Source of the DNA: Methylophaga sp.
GTDB lineage: Bacteria > Pseudomonadota > Gammaproteobacteria > Nitrosococcales > Methylophagaceae
Assembly: GCA_002733715.2 (NCBI GenBank)
Contig: NVWQ02000028.1
Coordinates: 1-41,672 of the forward strand
Reading direction: 5' to 3'
DNA: 41,672 bases
The position numbers were made by a program, and so were the translations under genes. The stretch's first letter is position 1. The number at the start of each line of letters is the position of its first letter. Positions 9,306-20,108 of the stretch are shown one piece after another. Below the pieces are notes generated by a model, which made no database searches, was not told where the DNA came from, and saw nothing but the letters and a program-made list of their open reading frames with translations.

Positions 9306-11477
9306 ATGACTGCTAAGCAACTGTTATCTGACGATATTATAAAAATCATTGAAGCAAGCCATCATGATCCGTTTTCTGTACTTGGTGCGCATCAAAATGG
9401 GGCGGAAACAACCGTTACTGTCTTCTTACCTGACACGCATAAAGCATGGTTAGACAATGACTTGATATTAAAGCGCCTTGAAGGAACGGATGTTTTTCAA
9501 TGGACCGGTGACACTAAAAAATTGAGCAAGCCTTATGTTGTTCATCGTTTAGCGGGCAATGGCGCACCTGTTAGCCGCCATGACCCTTATTGCTTTTTAC
9601 CGCAATTATCAGAGTTTGATTTACACCTATTTGCTGAAGGAAAACATTGGCATGCCTATCGAATTTTAGGCGCGCATGAGCATGTGGTCGATGGCGTTGA
9701 AGGTATATTATTTGCCACTTGGGCGCCTAGTGCACAACGCGTTAGTGTTGTCGGTGACTTTAATCAATGGGATGGCCGTCAGCACCCTATGCGCGTGCGT
9801 GGCAACAGTGGTGTATGGGAATCATTTATTCCTGGTATCGAAGCGAAAGAAATATATAAATATGAAATCAAAAATAATGATGGTTCGCTGCATTCAAAAA
9901 TGGATCCTTATGGACAACAAGCAGAATTACGACCTGCCACCGGCTCAGTTGTAGCAGCTGAAAGTAAGCATGACTGGCAAGATGCTGAGTGGATGTCAAA
10001 ACGTGAAAAAGCAGAATGGTTGCATACACCCCACTCTGTTTATGAAGTACATATGGGCTCATGGCGTCGCAATGATGATGGCGGCTTCTTAACCTATCGT
10101 GAAATGGCCGAACAAATGGTGCCCTATGTTAAAGAGTTAGGCTTCACTCATATTGAATTATTACCTGTCACTGAACATCCTCTTGATATTTCTTGGGGGT
10201 ATCAAACAACGGGTTATTTTGCCCCTACTAGCCGCTTTGGTAGCCCTGATGATTTCCGTTATTTTATAGATCAATGCCATCAAAATGATATCGGTATTAT
10301 CCTTGATTGGGTGCCAGGCCATTTCCCGAAAGATGCACATGGTTTGGCTCGCTTTGATGGTAGTGCACTGTATGAACATGCCGATCCACGTCAAGGTGAA
10401 CACCAAGACTGGGGCACATACATCTTCAACTATGGCCGAAGTGAAGTCACTAACTTTTTGTTATCTAGTGCTTTTTACTGGCTAGAAGAATTCCATATTG
10501 ATGGCTTACGTGTTGATGCGGTGGCATCAATGCTCTATCTTGATTATTCACGTGAAGAAGGTCAGTGGGTGCCTAATCAGCATGGTGGTCGTGAGAACTT
10601 AGAAGTGATTGAATTCTTAAAACATATGAATGTAGTGTTGCATCAAGAACATCCTGGTTGTTTAATTGCAGCTGAAGAATCAACTTCTTATCCAATGGTT
10701 TCTCGCCCAGTTTCAATGGGGGGCTTAGGCTTCTCAATGAAGTGGAATATGGGTTGGATGCACGATATTCTTGAATATATGAAGCAAGATGCAATACACC
10801 GCCAATATCATCATGATTCACTGACTTTTGGCCTACTTTACGCCTTTACTGAAAATTTTGTATTACCGTTTTCACATGATGAAGTGGTGCACGGTAAAAA
10901 ATCGATGGTAAACAAGATGCCGGGGGATGAATGGCAACGCTTTGCTAACTTACGTTTGCTTTACACAATGATGTTTACCTATCCCGGTAAAAAATTATTA
11001 TTTATGGGCTGTGAGTTTGCTCAAGGCACCGAATGGGACTGTGAAAGTACTTTAGACTGGTATACGCTCGATTATCCACTTCATAGCGGCATGAAAACAC
11101 TGGTTAGTGATCTAAATAAACTTTATACCAATACACCCGCATTATATCGCCATGAATTTGAGCCACAAGGTTTTGAGTGGCTAGATTGTAATGACCGCGA
11201 ACAATCAATATTAAGTTATATTCGTAGAGACGGAGTAGAATATGTCATTTCTATCTTTAACTTCACACCTGTACCTCGTGAAACTTATCGAGTAGGCGTG
11301 CCTGAATTAGGTAACTATAAAGTGTTATTGAACTCTGATTCTGAGTTTTATGGTGGTAGCAATATCGGTAATGATCACGAATTAACCGCACAGGATGTGC
11401 CTTGGTCAGACAAACCTTTCTCTATAGAATTGAACCTTCCACCTTTGGCGGGGGTTGTTCTCCAAAAAGTATTATAA
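9306..11477 (+). CDS. glgB: 1,4-alpha-glucan branching enzyme (GH13)
   Basis: Introduces alpha-1,6 branches in glycogen. The protein of 723 aa has the two N-terminal CBM48-like modules (N1 at about 10-110, N2 at about 120-220), a GH13 barrel, and a C-terminal beta domain. The catalytic nucleophile is Asp404 in [10 protein letters not shown], the acid/base is Glu457 in AAEESTSYP, and the transition-state Asp lies in [10 protein letters not shown]. The length is close to the 728 aa E. coli enzyme. It is transcribed alone, divergent from glgC, and ends at a strong bidirectional terminator shared with pgi. Confidence 0.98.
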   Translation: MTAKQLLSDDIIKIIEASHHDPFSVLGAHQNGAETTVTVFLPDTHKAWLDNDLILKRLEGTDVFQWTGDTKKLSKPYVVHRLAGNGAPVSRHDPYCFLPQLSEFDLHLFAEGKHWHAYRILGAHEHVVDGVEGILFATWAPSAQRVSVVGDFNQWDGRQHPMRVRGNSGVWESFIPGIEAKEIYKYEIKNNDGSLHSKMDPYGQQAELRPATGSVVAAESKHDWQDAEWMSKREKAEWLHTPHSVYEVHMGSWRRNDDGGFLTYREMAEQMVPYVKELGFTHIELLPVTEHPLDISWGYQTTGYFAPTSRFGSPDDFRYFIDQCHQNDIGIILDWVPGHFPKDAHGLARFDGSALYEHADPRQGEHQDWGTYIFNYGRSEVTNFLLSSAFYWLEEFHIDGLRVDAVASMLYLDYSREEGQWVPNQHGGRENLEVIEFLKHMNVVLHQEHPGCLIAAEESTSYPMVSRPVSMGGLGFSMKWNMGWMHDILEYMKQDAIHRQYHHDSLTFGLLYAFTENFVLPFSHDEVVHGKKSMVNKMPGDEWQRFANLRLLYTMMFTYPGKKLLFMGCEFAQGTEWDCESTLDWYTLDYPLHSGMKTLVSDLNKLYTNTPALYRHEFEPQGFEWLDCNDREQSILSYIRRDGVEYVISIFNFTPVPRETYRVGVPELGNYKVLLNSDSEFYGGSNIGNDHELTAQDVPWSDKPFSIELNLPPLAGVVLQKVL

Positions 11478-11494
11478 GCTAAACGTGGAATAAT

Positions 11495-11533
11495 AAAAAA
11501 GGCGGATGAATTTATAATTCATCCGCCTTTTTA
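11495..11533. terminator. Bidirectional terminator between glgB and pgi
   Basis: A perfect inverted repeat, AAGGCGGATGAA (11499-11510) / TTCATCCGCCTT (11518-11529), around a 7-base loop. A runs lie on the left and T runs on the right, so it can stop transcription from both the plus-strand glgB and the minus-strand pgi. Confidence 0.93.
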
Positions 11534-11552
11534 GATCGTCAAGAGAGGACTC

Positions 11553-13196
11553 CTAATCGTGTCTTAAGTCTCTGATCATTTTAATCAAATTAGTAGTAGA
11601 GCTATCGTGCACACCAATTTTAGCATCGTCTTCTAATAGATCGGGCAAAATCACTTGAGCAAGCTGCTTGCCTAACTCAACACCCCATTGGTCAAACGAA
11701 TTTATATTCCACACCACCCCTTGCACAAATACTTTGTGTTCATACAACGCCACTAATTTACCCAACATTTCAGGTGTTAGTTTAGGGAAAATCAAGGTAT
11801 TGCTTGGACGATTCCCTGGGAATACTTTGTGCGGTAATAATGCCTCTAAGGTTTCACCTTCAAAGCCCTCTTTAACCAGCTCAGCACGCACTTCTTCAGC
11901 ATTTTTACCTTTCATCAAGGCTTCTGATTGTGCCAAACCATTGGCTAATAAAATCGATTGATGATCACTTTCTGGATAGTGACTATTTACAGGTAATACA
12001 AAATCAACAGGAATGAGCTGTGTGCCTTGATGTATTAATTGGAAATAGGCATGCTGACCATTTGTGCCGGGGGTTCCCCAGATAACAGGGCCTGTTTTAT
12101 AGCTAATACGTTGCCCTTCACGATTGGTCACCTTACCATTACTCTCCATATCTAACTGTTGCATATGGTTTGGAAATCGTGCTAATGAATGATCATAAGG
12201 CACTATGGCATGTGTTTGTGAACCAAAGAAGTTAACATACCACACTCCCAACATACCCATAATTACTGGCATATTCTGCTCTAAAGGTTGATTGCTGAAA
12301 TGGTTATCCATTGCATGGGCACCATCTAGCAGTCGTTCAAAATTTTCCATTCCTGTGTACAGAGCTATAGGCAAGCCTATTGCACTCCATAGTGAATAAC
12401 GGCCACCAACCCAATCCCAAATTTCAAACATATTGTCGGTATCAATACCGAACTCAGCCACGGCTTTAGCATTAGTTGAAACAGCCACAAAATGCTTGGC
12501 AACATCTTGTTGTGATCCTGCTTTTAAGAACCAAGATCGTGCTGATTCAGCATTGGTCAATGTTTCTTGCGTTGTGAATGTTTTTGATGCTATTACAAAT
12601 AAGGTTGTTTCTGGATTCAGTTTTTCCAGTGTTGTGCTTAAATCAGTACCATCAACATTCGATACAAAATGAACACTCATGCCTTTCACTTCATAAGGTT
12701 CTAATGCATCGCAAATCATTGCTGGACCTAGGTCTGAACCACCAATACCTACGTTAACAATATCCGTAATCTTTTTGCCACTGAAACCAAGCCATTCACC
12801 GCTATGCACCTGATCACAAAACTGTTTCATTTGTGCTAAAACAGCATTTATTGCTGGCATTACATCTTCGCCATCCACCATAATCGGTGTATTGCTACGA
12901 TTTCTCAATGCAATATGTAAAACGGCACGATCTTCCGTATGGTTGATCGCCTCGCCACTATACATTCGCTCTATCCAATTAGGCATGTCAACGGATTTGG
13001 CCAATTGGATTAATTTATCTATTGTCTCTTTGGTGATTCGATTTTTTGAATAATCTAGTAGTAGTCCATCACACTCAATTGTGAAACGCTTAAATCGTCC
13101 AGAATCTAGTGCAAATTCTTCGCGCATCGATGTATATTTAAGATCGGTATAGTGCCGGATCAACGATTGCCATTCTGGTATATTAATGGGTGTCAT
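11553..13196 (-). CDS. pgi: Glucose-6-phosphate isomerase
   Basis: Interconverts glucose-6-phosphate and fructose-6-phosphate. Family signatures include VNVGIGGSDLGPAM near the N-terminal third, GGRYSLWSAIGLP in the middle and the active-site region near GTPGTNGQHAYFQLIHQGT; 547 aa is nearly the E. coli length of 549. It lies 9 bases downstream of hisS in the same direction. That position is normally held by yfgM-bamB-der in many gammaproteobacteria. Being next to the glycogen locus, it connects storage glucan to central metabolism. Confidence 0.97.
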   Translation of the reverse strand: MTPINIPEWQSLIRHYTDLKYTSMREEFALDSGRFKRFTIECDGLLLDYSKNRITKETIDKLIQLAKSVDMPNWIERMYSGEAINHTEDRAVLHIALRNRSNTPIMVDGEDVMPAINAVLAQMKQFCDQVHSGEWLGFSGKKITDIVNVGIGGSDLGPAMICDALEPYEVKGMSVHFVSNVDGTDLSTTLEKLNPETTLFVIASKTFTTQETLTNAESARSWFLKAGSQQDVAKHFVAVSTNAKAVAEFGIDTDNMFEIWDWVGGRYSLWSAIGLPIALYTGMENFERLLDGAHAMDNHFSNQPLEQNMPVIMGMLGVWYVNFFGSQTHAIVPYDHSLARFPNHMQQLDMESNGKVTNREGQRISYKTGPVIWGTPGTNGQHAYFQLIHQGTQLIPVDFVLPVNSHYPESDHQSILLANGLAQSEALMKGKNAEEVRAELVKEGFEGETLEALLPHKVFPGNRPSNTLIFPKLTPEMLGKLVALYEHKVFVQGVVWNINSFDQWGVELGKQLAQVILPDLLEDDAKIGVHDSSTTNLIKMIRDLRHD

Positions 13197-13205
13197 AAAA
13201 TTCTT

Positions 13206-14462
13206 CTATTGTTTCAAATAATTAGCTAATGCATCCCAGGGAACAGTTTCCTGTTCGCCGGTTGCCATTGTTTTCACACCAACAATTTGTTGGTCTATCT
13301 CATCATCACCTAAAATCAGTGTCCAACGTGCTCCACTTCGATCAGCACGTTTGAATTGATTCTTAAAACTACCACCCCCGCAGTGGGTAATCAACTTCAA
13401 ATTTGGAATTTCATCGCGTAGCTGTTCAGCTAAAAGTAATGATTGCTTCGCAGCTCGTTCGCCCACGGCAACCATGTAGGCATCAGGGCTTGTTATCTCA
13501 GGCAGTGAGTCCATTTCTTCAAGCAATGCTATTAATCGTTCTAAACCTATTGCAAAGCCAATGGCAGTGGCTGCTCGTCCACCTAACTGCGCAACCAAGC
13601 CGTCATATCGCCCACCTGCACAAACTGTACCTTGCGAGCCTAAGTGATCCGTCACCCATTCAAACACAGTTTTGCTATAGTAATCTAAGCCTCGTACCAA
13701 TCGTGGATTAATTTCATAAGCAACCCCTGCATCATCTAATGTTTTGCACAGTGCTTCAAAATCTTGTTTTGACTCATCATCAAGATAATCCAAAAGTTTA
13801 GGTGCGGCATCATTAAGTGCCTGCATAGCAGGATTTTTGCTATCTAATATGCGTAATGGATTGCTATGAAGCCGTCTTTGACTATCTTCATCTAACTCAG
13901 TTTGATGTGCCTCAAAATAGCTAATCAGTACATCACGATAAGCCAATCGCGCTTCTGTAGAACCCAATGAATTGATTTGCAATGTTAAACCTGTCAAACC
14001 AAGTCGTTTCCACAATCGCGCGGTCATCATGATCATTTCCGCATCGATATCAGGCCCACTAAAACCATAGGCTTCAACACCTAGCTGATGAAATTGACGG
14101 TAGCGGCCTTTTTGCGGGCGTTCATGACGAAACATCGGTCCCATATACCATAAACGCTGGGTTTGATTGAGCATGCCATTTTGCATGGCAGCTCGTAAAC
14201 AGCCCGCCGTGCCTTCAGGACGCAAGGCCAGACTATCGCCATTACGGTCATCAAAGGCATACATTTCTTTTTCAACAATATCCGTCACTGCGCCAATAGA
14301 ACGACAAAATAACTCAGTTTTTTCAACAATAGGGAAACGAATTTCTTGGTAGCCATAGCCAGAAAGTACATCTTTTAAGGTCTTTTCTACTGCTTGCCAA
14401 TAGGGGGTTACATCCGGAAGAATGTCGTTCATTCCCCGAATAGATCGAATGATCTCTGCCAC
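13206..14462 (-). CDS. hisS: Histidyl-tRNA synthetase
   Basis: Class II synthetase that charges tRNA-His. Motif 2 with [11 protein letters not shown], the histidine-specific [15 protein letters not shown] and [13 protein letters not shown] segments, and a C-terminal anticodon-binding domain are all visible; 418 aa is typical. It is 2 bases downstream of ispG and 9 bases upstream of pgi, so it is part of the ndk-to-hisS transcription unit. A tRNA-His gene occurs elsewhere in this window, at 34414-34490. Confidence 0.98.
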   Translation of the reverse strand: MAEIIRSIRGMNDILPDVTPYWQAVEKTLKDVLSGYGYQEIRFPIVEKTELFCRSIGAVTDIVEKEMYAFDDRNGDSLALRPEGTAGCLRAAMQNGMLNQTQRLWYMGPMFRHERPQKGRYRQFHQLGVEAYGFSGPDIDAEMIMMTARLWKRLGLTGLTLQINSLGSTEARLAYRDVLISYFEAHQTELDEDSQRRLHSNPLRILDSKNPAMQALNDAAPKLLDYLDDESKQDFEALCKTLDDAGVAYEINPRLVRGLDYYSKTVFEWVTDHLGSQGTVCAGGRYDGLVAQLGGRAATAIGFAIGLERLIALLEEMDSLPEITSPDAYMVAVGERAAKQSLLLAEQLRDEIPNLKLITHCGGGSFKNQFKRADRSGARWTLILGDDEIDQQIVGVKTMATGEQETVPWDALANYLKQ

Positions 14463-14464
14463 GA

Positions 14465-15586
14465 TTAACTAATTTCCTTTATGGGTATAATTTTCTCTGG
14501 GTGGTTTACTTGTTGTTGACGCGCGATTCGAGCTCGAATCTCACGCTCTAATTCATCAACCATAGTCTCATTATCAACCTTATGGCTGGGTTTACCATCA
14601 ACATATAGTAGGTTTGGCTCACCACCTGTTAGGCCAATATCGGCTACTTTTGCTTCACCTGGCCCATTGACTACGCAACCTATCACTGCCACATCCATCG
14701 GTTCTAATATATCTTCTAGCCGTGCCTCTAATGCATTGACAGTTGAAATCACATCAAACTGTTGGCGTGAACATGATGGACAGGCTATTAAATTAATGCC
14801 TTTATTACGTATTTTTAGACTTTTTAGAATATCAAAACCCACACGAATTTCTTCAATAGGATCAGCCGCTAATGATACTCTGATGGTATCGCCGATACCT
14901 TCTGCCAGCAACATACCTAGACCGATGGCTGATTTAACTGAACCTGAGCGCAAACCACCTGCTTCAGTAATACCTAGATGTAGTGGCTGCTCAATTTGCG
15001 AAGCTAATTGACGATAGGCATGTACAGTCATAAATACATCCGATGCTTTTAAACTTACTTTAAAATCGGGGAAATTTAGACGATCCAAATGATCGATATT
15101 ACGCATTGCTGATTCAACTAATGCTTCCGGTGTCGGTTCACCATATTTTTTTTGTAAATCTTTTTCTAATGAACCCGCATTAACACCAATACGAATTGGA
15201 ATACCATGATCTCGTGCACTTTCCACCACTGCACGCACACGGTCTTCACGACCAATGTTACCCGGGTTAATTCGCAGGCAATCAACACCTAATTCAGCAA
15301 CTCGCAAGGCAATTTTATAATCGAAATGAATATCGGCAACCAATGGAATATTCACTTGCTGCCTAATCTTACCAAAGGCTTCAGCTGCATCCATACTCGG
15401 CACTGAAACGCGTACAATATCTGCACCGACATCTTGTAATGCCGTTATTTGAGCAACGGTTGCAGCGACATCACAGGTTTCAGTATTGGTCATACTTTGA
15501 ACGGCAATAGGTGCATCACCACCCACAGCAACATTACCTACCATTATCTGGCGTGACTTCCTTCTAATTATTGAAGAAGAGCTCAT
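14465..15586 (-). CDS. ispG: 4-hydroxy-3-methylbut-2-enyl diphosphate synthase (flavodoxin)
   Basis: The next-to-last enzyme of the MEP isoprenoid pathway, converting ME-cPP to HMBPP with a [4Fe-4S] cluster. Cluster cysteines are visible in [11 protein letters not shown] and in [11 protein letters not shown]. The N-terminal TIM-barrel block [15 protein letters not shown] is intact and 373 aa matches the short bacterial form. Its start overlaps the rodZ stop by 4 bases, the usual arrangement in this conserved cluster. Confidence 0.97.
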   Translation of the reverse strand: MSSSSIIRRKSRQIMVGNVAVGGDAPIAVQSMTNTETCDVAATVAQITALQDVGADIVRVSVPSMDAAEAFGKIRQQVNIPLVADIHFDYKIALRVAELGVDCLRINPGNIGREDRVRAVVESARDHGIPIRIGVNAGSLEKDLQKKYGEPTPEALVESAMRNIDHLDRLNFPDFKVSLKASDVFMTVHAYRQLASQIEQPLHLGITEAGGLRSGSVKSAIGLGMLLAEGIGDTIRVSLAADPIEEIRVGFDILKSLKIRNKGINLIACPSCSRQQFDVISTVNALEARLEDILEPMDVAVIGCVVNGPGEAKVADIGLTGGEPNLLYVDGKPSHKVDNETMVDELEREIRARIARQQQVNHPEKIIPIKEIS

Positions 15587-16590
15587 TCAGATGTTCCCCC
15601 TACCGAAAAGCGGGCTACGTTCGATCGCGTATAAGATGCAAGATCAAATTCATTGTTGTCATAACTCACTTTCACTGCTAAAGCATTGCCTAATAAGGCA
15701 TGTAATGGCCATTTACCCGTTAATTCAATGGTCTCACCTGCTAATACCATTTTATGAAGCAGTTTTTTATTGTTTCGATCACTTATTTCTACCCAACAAT
15801 CTTTTGAAAATTGCATAACAAGCATTTTTGTTTCTGTCACTATCTCTTGTTCATTTGTATTGAAGTCAGTATCGTCATTACTCACTAATTCATCTTGTTG
15901 AACAGGTTGAATAAGTTCTGCACCCTCAATGACTTCTGACGTGTCTTGTTCTAATAGTGCATCAGCTGGTTCATTTGTTTGTTGTTCTATTGCTCGCTCT
16001 TCAACTGCAGGTATTTCTATCACGCTTTCTGATTCAGTAACTATTATTTGCTCAGTTTCTATGGCAGGAAGCGGTTCTACAATGCTATTGCCAAAGCTAT
16101 CATTAACAGCTTGCTCATTTTCAATACCAAGAAAAGTTGAGTTTGCGGCGGCGTCTGATTGTTGTGCTTGATCCTGTATTTCTAACCAGTATTGATAGCC
16201 AAACCAAGCGGCGGCAACGAGTGCTACAATCAGCAATAATGATTTAAACCAAGCCGAACCTTCACTGCCAGCTCCTCCAGAACGTCTAAAACTGTCAATA
16301 GAAGGTTCTGTTAAGCTGTATTCCATGTTAAAAAGTGCCAACATTTCAGCATGCGGCAAACCAAGGAAGTTGACATAACTTGAAAAATAACCACGTGCAT
16401 AAGGCCGACCATGCAGTTTATCCCATTGATCAGATTCGAGGTAAACAATATTATCTTTAGTTAGTCTTAATTGTACTACCACTTCAGAAATAGTAATTTT
16501 CTTCGCCTCCCGAGCGAGGCGTAATCTTTCTCCTACCGTTGGAGAATAGCCACTATTTGTATGGCTGTTATCATCAGAAATTTCTGTCAT
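15583..16590 (-). CDS. rodZ: RodZ-like cytoskeletal membrane protein (HTH + DUF4115)
   Basis: Bitopic membrane protein that links MreB filaments to the wall-elongation machinery. An N-terminal HTH of the HTH_25 type occupies about residues 18-85. A single membrane span, [19 protein letters not shown], sits at about residues 115-133. An acidic, low-complexity periplasmic linker follows, with a C-terminal DUF4115-like domain at about residues 255-330. The linker is rich in Glu, Gln and Thr, as is common for the family. The position between pilW and ispG supports the call. Confidence 0.93.
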   Translation of the reverse strand: MTEISDDNSHTNSGYSPTVGERLRLAREAKKITISEVVVQLRLTKDNIVYLESDQWDKLHGRPYARGYFSSYVNFLGLPHAEMLALFNMEYSLTEPSIDSFRRSGGAGSEGSAWFKSLLLIVALVAAAWFGYQYWLEIQDQAQQSDAAANSTFLGIENEQAVNDSFGNSIVEPLPAIETEQIIVTESESVIEIPAVEERAIEQQTNEPADALLEQDTSEVIEGAELIQPVQQDELVSNDDTDFNTNEQEIVTETKMLVMQFSKDCWVEISDRNNKKLLHKMVLAGETIELTGKWPLHALLGNALAVKVSYDNNEFDLASYTRSNVARFSVGGTSE

Positions 16591-16591
16591 G

Positions 16592-17365
16592 TCAATACTG
16601 CCCCTGTCTTACTTCTCGTGCTTCATCTGAATCTGGGAACTGCCCTTTTAATAACAAAATATAACTAGCCACCTTATCTTGGCCACCTACTTTATGTTCT
16701 ATTTTAATAGCCAGCAATAAGGCCCGAGATGTCCAACGAGAAACAGCTCGATACCGCTCGATATAAGATTTCGCAGCCACATAATCAATATTTTGATAAC
16801 TGAGATCTGCCATTTTGAATAATGATTTTCTCAGATAAGGATTAAGTTGCAAAGCAGTACGGAAATATTTTTCAGCCAAGGTTGCATCTGGGATTTTATC
16901 AACACATAAGCCCGCATTTTCATACGCGTTTGCAGGGTTCGGATATAGCGGGTCAGAAATTGCGCTTAGAAAGTGTTGCTCTGCTTCAGAATAACGACCT
17001 TGCCCACACAATAGAACACCATAATTATTATGTGCTTCCGAATATTCAGGAGCACGTGCAATTGCTTGCTTAAAGTGATATTCAGATTTATCCATTTTTG
17101 CTAATCGCTGATAAAGCACGGCTATTATATTATGTGCTTCAGCCAGATTAGGATCTTGAGCTAGCGCTTTTTCTAATTTTTCTAAGGCAAATTTATACTC
17201 GCCCAATTTAATATATTCTGCACCTGCTGCCGCATTTATTGCCGCTGCCTTTGGATTTGGAGCTACGTGTTGCGTAGGTCGTACTGTTCCATTTCCCGTT
17301 GACTGACAAGCCGCAAGCGTTGCCAGTAATAAAAAAGCACTGCATCTAATAAAAAGTCGTTTCAT
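16592..17365 (-). CDS. pilW: Type IV pilus biogenesis/stability lipoprotein PilW (PilF), TPR
   Basis: Outer-membrane lipoprotein that pilots PilQ secretin assembly. The signal peptide ends in a lipobox LATLAAC with the lipidated Cys at residue 20. It is followed by tandem tetratricopeptide repeats, for example [36 protein letters not shown] and [16 protein letters not shown]. At 257 aa it fits the family. It overlaps rlmN by 4 bases upstream and rodZ follows after 1 base. It is identified by TPR lipoprotein architecture plus its place in the cluster; no pilus structural gene is in the window. Confidence 0.92.
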   Translation of the reverse strand: MKRLFIRCSAFLLLATLAACQSTGNGTVRPTQHVAPNPKAAAINAAAGAEYIKLGEYKFALEKLEKALAQDPNLAEAHNIIAVLYQRLAKMDKSEYHFKQAIARAPEYSEAHNNYGVLLCGQGRYSEAEQHFLSAISDPLYPNPANAYENAGLCVDKIPDATLAEKYFRTALQLNPYLRKSLFKMADLSYQNIDYVAAKSYIERYRAVSRWTSRALLLAIKIEHKVGGQDKVASYILLLKGQFPDSDEAREVRQGQY

Positions 17366-18459
17366 TGTGCCTGTAAAGCCTCCGCTTGCGCTATCCTTTG
17401 TGTTCGACGTGTCCGGTCTTGTACCTCACCGGCTAATTGTCCACAGGCTGCCACAATATCATCTCCACGTGTTTTACGCACGGTTGCGACTAAGCCTGCA
17501 TCAGATAATTGCTGTTGAAAGCGAGCGATTACCTTTTTTGACGAACACTTATAGCTAGTTCGTGGAAAAGGATTAAACGGAATTAAATTAATTTTAGTAG
17601 GCAAGTCTTTTAAAATTCGAATCAAATCTTTGGCATCTTGTACTGAATCATTAATACCTTCAAGCATTACATATTCAACAGTAATATGTCGCCGTTGTTG
17701 CACATCAACATAACGTTTGCAGGCCGCTAATAACTCTGCAATTGGGTATTTATCATTCAGCGGAATAATTTCACTGCGCAGCTTATCATTGGCTGCATGT
17801 AATGATATTGCCAAGCTGACATGACAATCTTCGCGCAGTTTATCGATCAATGGCACCATACCTGATGTGCTCAAAGTAACCCGCCGCCAGGAGATGCCAT
17901 AGGCTAAATCATCACGCATTAATTTCATTGCTGTAACAACGTTATTATAGTTTGCTAATGGTTCGCCCATACCCATCATCACGACATTAGTCACCAGGCG
18001 CTTACCTTTAGGGTCTTTACCTAAATATTCATTGGCCAACCATAATTGGCCAATAATTTCACTGGCATCAAGATTACGGTTGAACCCTTGCTGACCTGTT
18101 GAACAAAAAGTACATGCTAGAGTACACCCCACTTGCGATGAAACACATAGAGTGCCACGACCTTTTTCAGGAATATACACAGTTTCAATAGAATTACCGC
18201 AAGATAAACGAATAATCCATTTTCTGGTGCCATCTTTAGAGATATGTTCTTCTAAAACTTCTGGCAGCGTTATTTCAGCTGTTTCTACTAACTTTTGTCG
18301 CAAGACTTTGCTCAGATTAGTCATCTCAGCAAAATCCACCACACGATATTGATGGATCCATTGTGCTAGTTGACGCGCCCGGAAGCTTTTCTCTCCTATT
18401 TCAGCAAAAAAAGCTTCCAGACCATCAAGGTCTAACCCTGCAAGATTAGTGCGTGCCAT
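17362..18459 (-). CDS. rlmN: Dual-specificity RNA methyltransferase RlmN
   Basis: Radical SAM enzyme that methylates C2 of A2503 in 23S rRNA and A37 of some tRNAs. The CX3CX2C cluster motif is Cys112, Cys116 and Cys119 in [11 protein letters not shown]. The methyl-accepting Cys near the C-terminus is in AACGQLAG. The glycine-rich GMGEPLANY motif is present. The 365 aa length is typical. It lies 18 bases downstream of ndk and overlaps pilW by 4 bases. Confidence 0.97.
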   Translation of the reverse strand: MARTNLAGLDLDGLEAFFAEIGEKSFRARQLAQWIHQYRVVDFAEMTNLSKVLRQKLVETAEITLPEVLEEHISKDGTRKWIIRLSCGNSIETVYIPEKGRGTLCVSSQVGCTLACTFCSTGQQGFNRNLDASEIIGQLWLANEYLGKDPKGKRLVTNVVMMGMGEPLANYNNVVTAMKLMRDDLAYGISWRRVTLSTSGMVPLIDKLREDCHVSLAISLHAANDKLRSEIIPLNDKYPIAELLAACKRYVDVQQRRHITVEYVMLEGINDSVQDAKDLIRILKDLPTKINLIPFNPFPRTSYKCSSKKVIARFQQQLSDAGLVATVRKTRGDDIVAACGQLAGEVQDRTRRTQRIAQAEALQAQ

Positions 18460-18477
18460 TATTTAATTCAGCTTTAC

Positions 18478-18909
18478 TTAGCGAGTACGTGCGCAAAGTT
18501 GATCTTCAGTGAAGAAATATGCAATTTCACGTGCTGCACTTTCCGTTGAATCAGAACCGTGAGCTGCATTTTCATCGATACTTGTTGCAAAATCAGCACG
18601 AATAGTGCCTGCATCTGCATCAGCGGGGTTTGTAGCGCCCATAAGGTCACGGTTCGTTAATACTGCATTTTCACCTTCTAACACTTGAACCATTACTGGA
18701 CCAGAAGTCATAAAGCTAACCAGTGCTCCGAAAAATGGGCGTTCGCTATGCTCAGCATAGAAGCCTTCTGCTTGTTGTTGTGTTAAGTGAATCATTCGTG
18801 CAGCTACAATACTTAGCCCTGCTTTTTCAAAGCGTGAGTAAATATCACCAATCACATTTTTTGCCACAGCATCTGGTTTAATAATAGAAATAGTACGTTC
18901 GATCGCCAT
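18478..18909 (-). CDS. ndk: Nucleoside diphosphate kinase
   Basis: Balances NTP pools by phosphate transfer through a phospho-histidine, His117 in NAAHGSDS. The N-terminal [11 protein letters not shown] and the following [11 protein letters not shown] are textbook for the family, and 143 aa is the E. coli length. It is the first gene of the minus-strand cluster running to hisS and pgi. The promoter must lie in the adjacent spacer, part of which is occupied by a palindromic element. Confidence 0.98.
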   Translation of the reverse strand: MAIERTISIIKPDAVAKNVIGDIYSRFEKAGLSIVAARMIHLTQQQAEGFYAEHSERPFFGALVSFMTSGPVMVQVLEGENAVLTNRDLMGATNPADADAGTIRADFATSIDENAAHGSDSTESAAREIAYFFTEDQLCARTR

Positions 18910-18962
18910 TGTTCATCCTCAAAATTATAATAAAGTTAAATACAAAACATATCATTTTATCA

Positions 18963-19128
18963 TATATACCCGTGATCATTCACTCTGTGAAGATTCAGGG
19001 CAAAAATAGGAAGTCAGAGTAAGGCGTAATGCGCAGGTAATGACTAGTCCTTATCAAGCATTGCAACGCAGATCTGGCTTTCTAGCTTTTGGTCTGAAAT
19101 TTACAGATTGAATGATTATGGGTATATA
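18963..19128. repeat. MITE-like 166 bp palindromic element
   Basis: The ndk-nadK spacer (332 bases without a gene, 18910-19241) holds a unit with near-perfect terminal inverted repeats. TATATACCCGTGATCATTCA on the left (from 18963) pairs with the reverse complement of the right end (to 19128), with about 28 well-matched bases. The inner arms also pair imperfectly, down to a centre at GACTAGTC (about 19042-19049), so the whole unit could fold into one long hairpin. It has no coding capacity. A copy of the same terminus lies at 29734-29755. The rest of the spacer, 19129-19241, shows nothing clear except upstream sequence of nadK. Confidence 0.8.
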
Positions 19129-19241
19129 ACGCTTATATTAGTAGTTAATAAGCCTAGTCAGCGAAGAAACCTTTGCATAAACCAAAGTACCCGTTAGAAT
19201 GCATAAAATATTCCCTATATATCGGCAGGCTAATAGCAAAA

Positions 19242-20108
19242 ATGAGTCCCTCTTTTAAACGAATCGGCCTGTTTATCCGAAAGGATGATCCTGTTATGGA
19301 AAATGCGGTAATACGTATTACCGATTTTCTACGCACCCGCTCACTCAATATTGTTATCAACGAACCGATGGCTTTTTTGCCTGAATTAAATGTTGTTTCA
19401 ATTAATGATTTCCCTGAACGCTGTGATCTCACCATAGCTATTGGTGGCGATGGTACATTGTTATCTGCATCACGCGCATTATCAGGTTCCAACTTACCTT
19501 TAGTAGGTGTCAATGTGGGTCGTCTTGGCTTTCTAGCGGATGTCACATTATCTAAGCTTGAACAACAACTATCAGAAATTCTTGATGGTAACTACCGTGA
19601 AGATACACGTTTCTTAATGTATGCCACCATTAATAATTCTAAAGAACCTATAGGCAAAGCAATGAACGATGTGGTTGTTCATGCCCATCAAAGCCTACAT
19701 ATGATCGAGTTCGAAACCTATATCAATGGTCGCTTCCTCAATAGTCAGCGAGCGGATGGTTTAGTAATTGCTACGCCTACCGGATCGACTGCTTATGCTA
19801 TGTCTGCTGGCGGCCCTATTCTTGATGTTGATTTAGATGCATTGGTACTCGCCTCTGTTTGTCCCCACTCTCTAAGTAATCGCCCCTTAGTGATTGCTGC
19901 CAATAGTGTAATTGATATTATTTTAAGTGAAAATAATACTAATACAGCCATGGCAACCTGCGATGGGCGTCCAGGCCATATTATGCAACCTGGCGACTCT
20001 ATTCGTATTCAACGCGATACCAGCACAATTCAGCTACTGCATTTAGAAGATCATGATCATTATTCGATTCTTCGTGCGAAACTAGAATGGGGTAAAAAAC
20101 TAGCATGA
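19242..20108 (+). CDS. nadK: NAD kinase
   Basis: Phosphorylates NAD to NADP. The GGDGTLL motif is in AIGGDGTLLSASRA at about residues 68-74, and the second signature TPTGSTAYAMSAGGP is present. The frame is open from a TTG at 19173, but the ATG at 19242 (MSPSFKRIGLF) aligns with the usual NadK N-terminus and gives 288 aa, close to the family norm of about 292. It overlaps recN by 4 bases, the same nadK-recN order as in E. coli. Confidence 0.96.
   Translation: MSPSFKRIGLFIRKDDPVMENAVIRITDFLRTRSLNIVINEPMAFLPELNVVSINDFPERCDLTIAIGGDGTLLSASRALSGSNLPLVGVNVGRLGFLADVTLSKLEQQLSEILDGNYREDTRFLMYATINNSKEPIGKAMNDVVVHAHQSLHMIEFETYINGRFLNSQRADGLVIATPTGSTAYAMSAGGPILDVDLDALVLASVCPHSLSNRPLVIAANSVIDIILSENNTNTAMATCDGRPGHIMQPGDSIRIQRDTSTIQLLHLEDHDHYSILRAKLEWGKKLA

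Noticed and set aside
19154-19546. Minus-strand 130-codon open frame across the start of nadK
   Set aside because: It is the shadow of the nadK coding sequence, which has all NAD kinase motifs.
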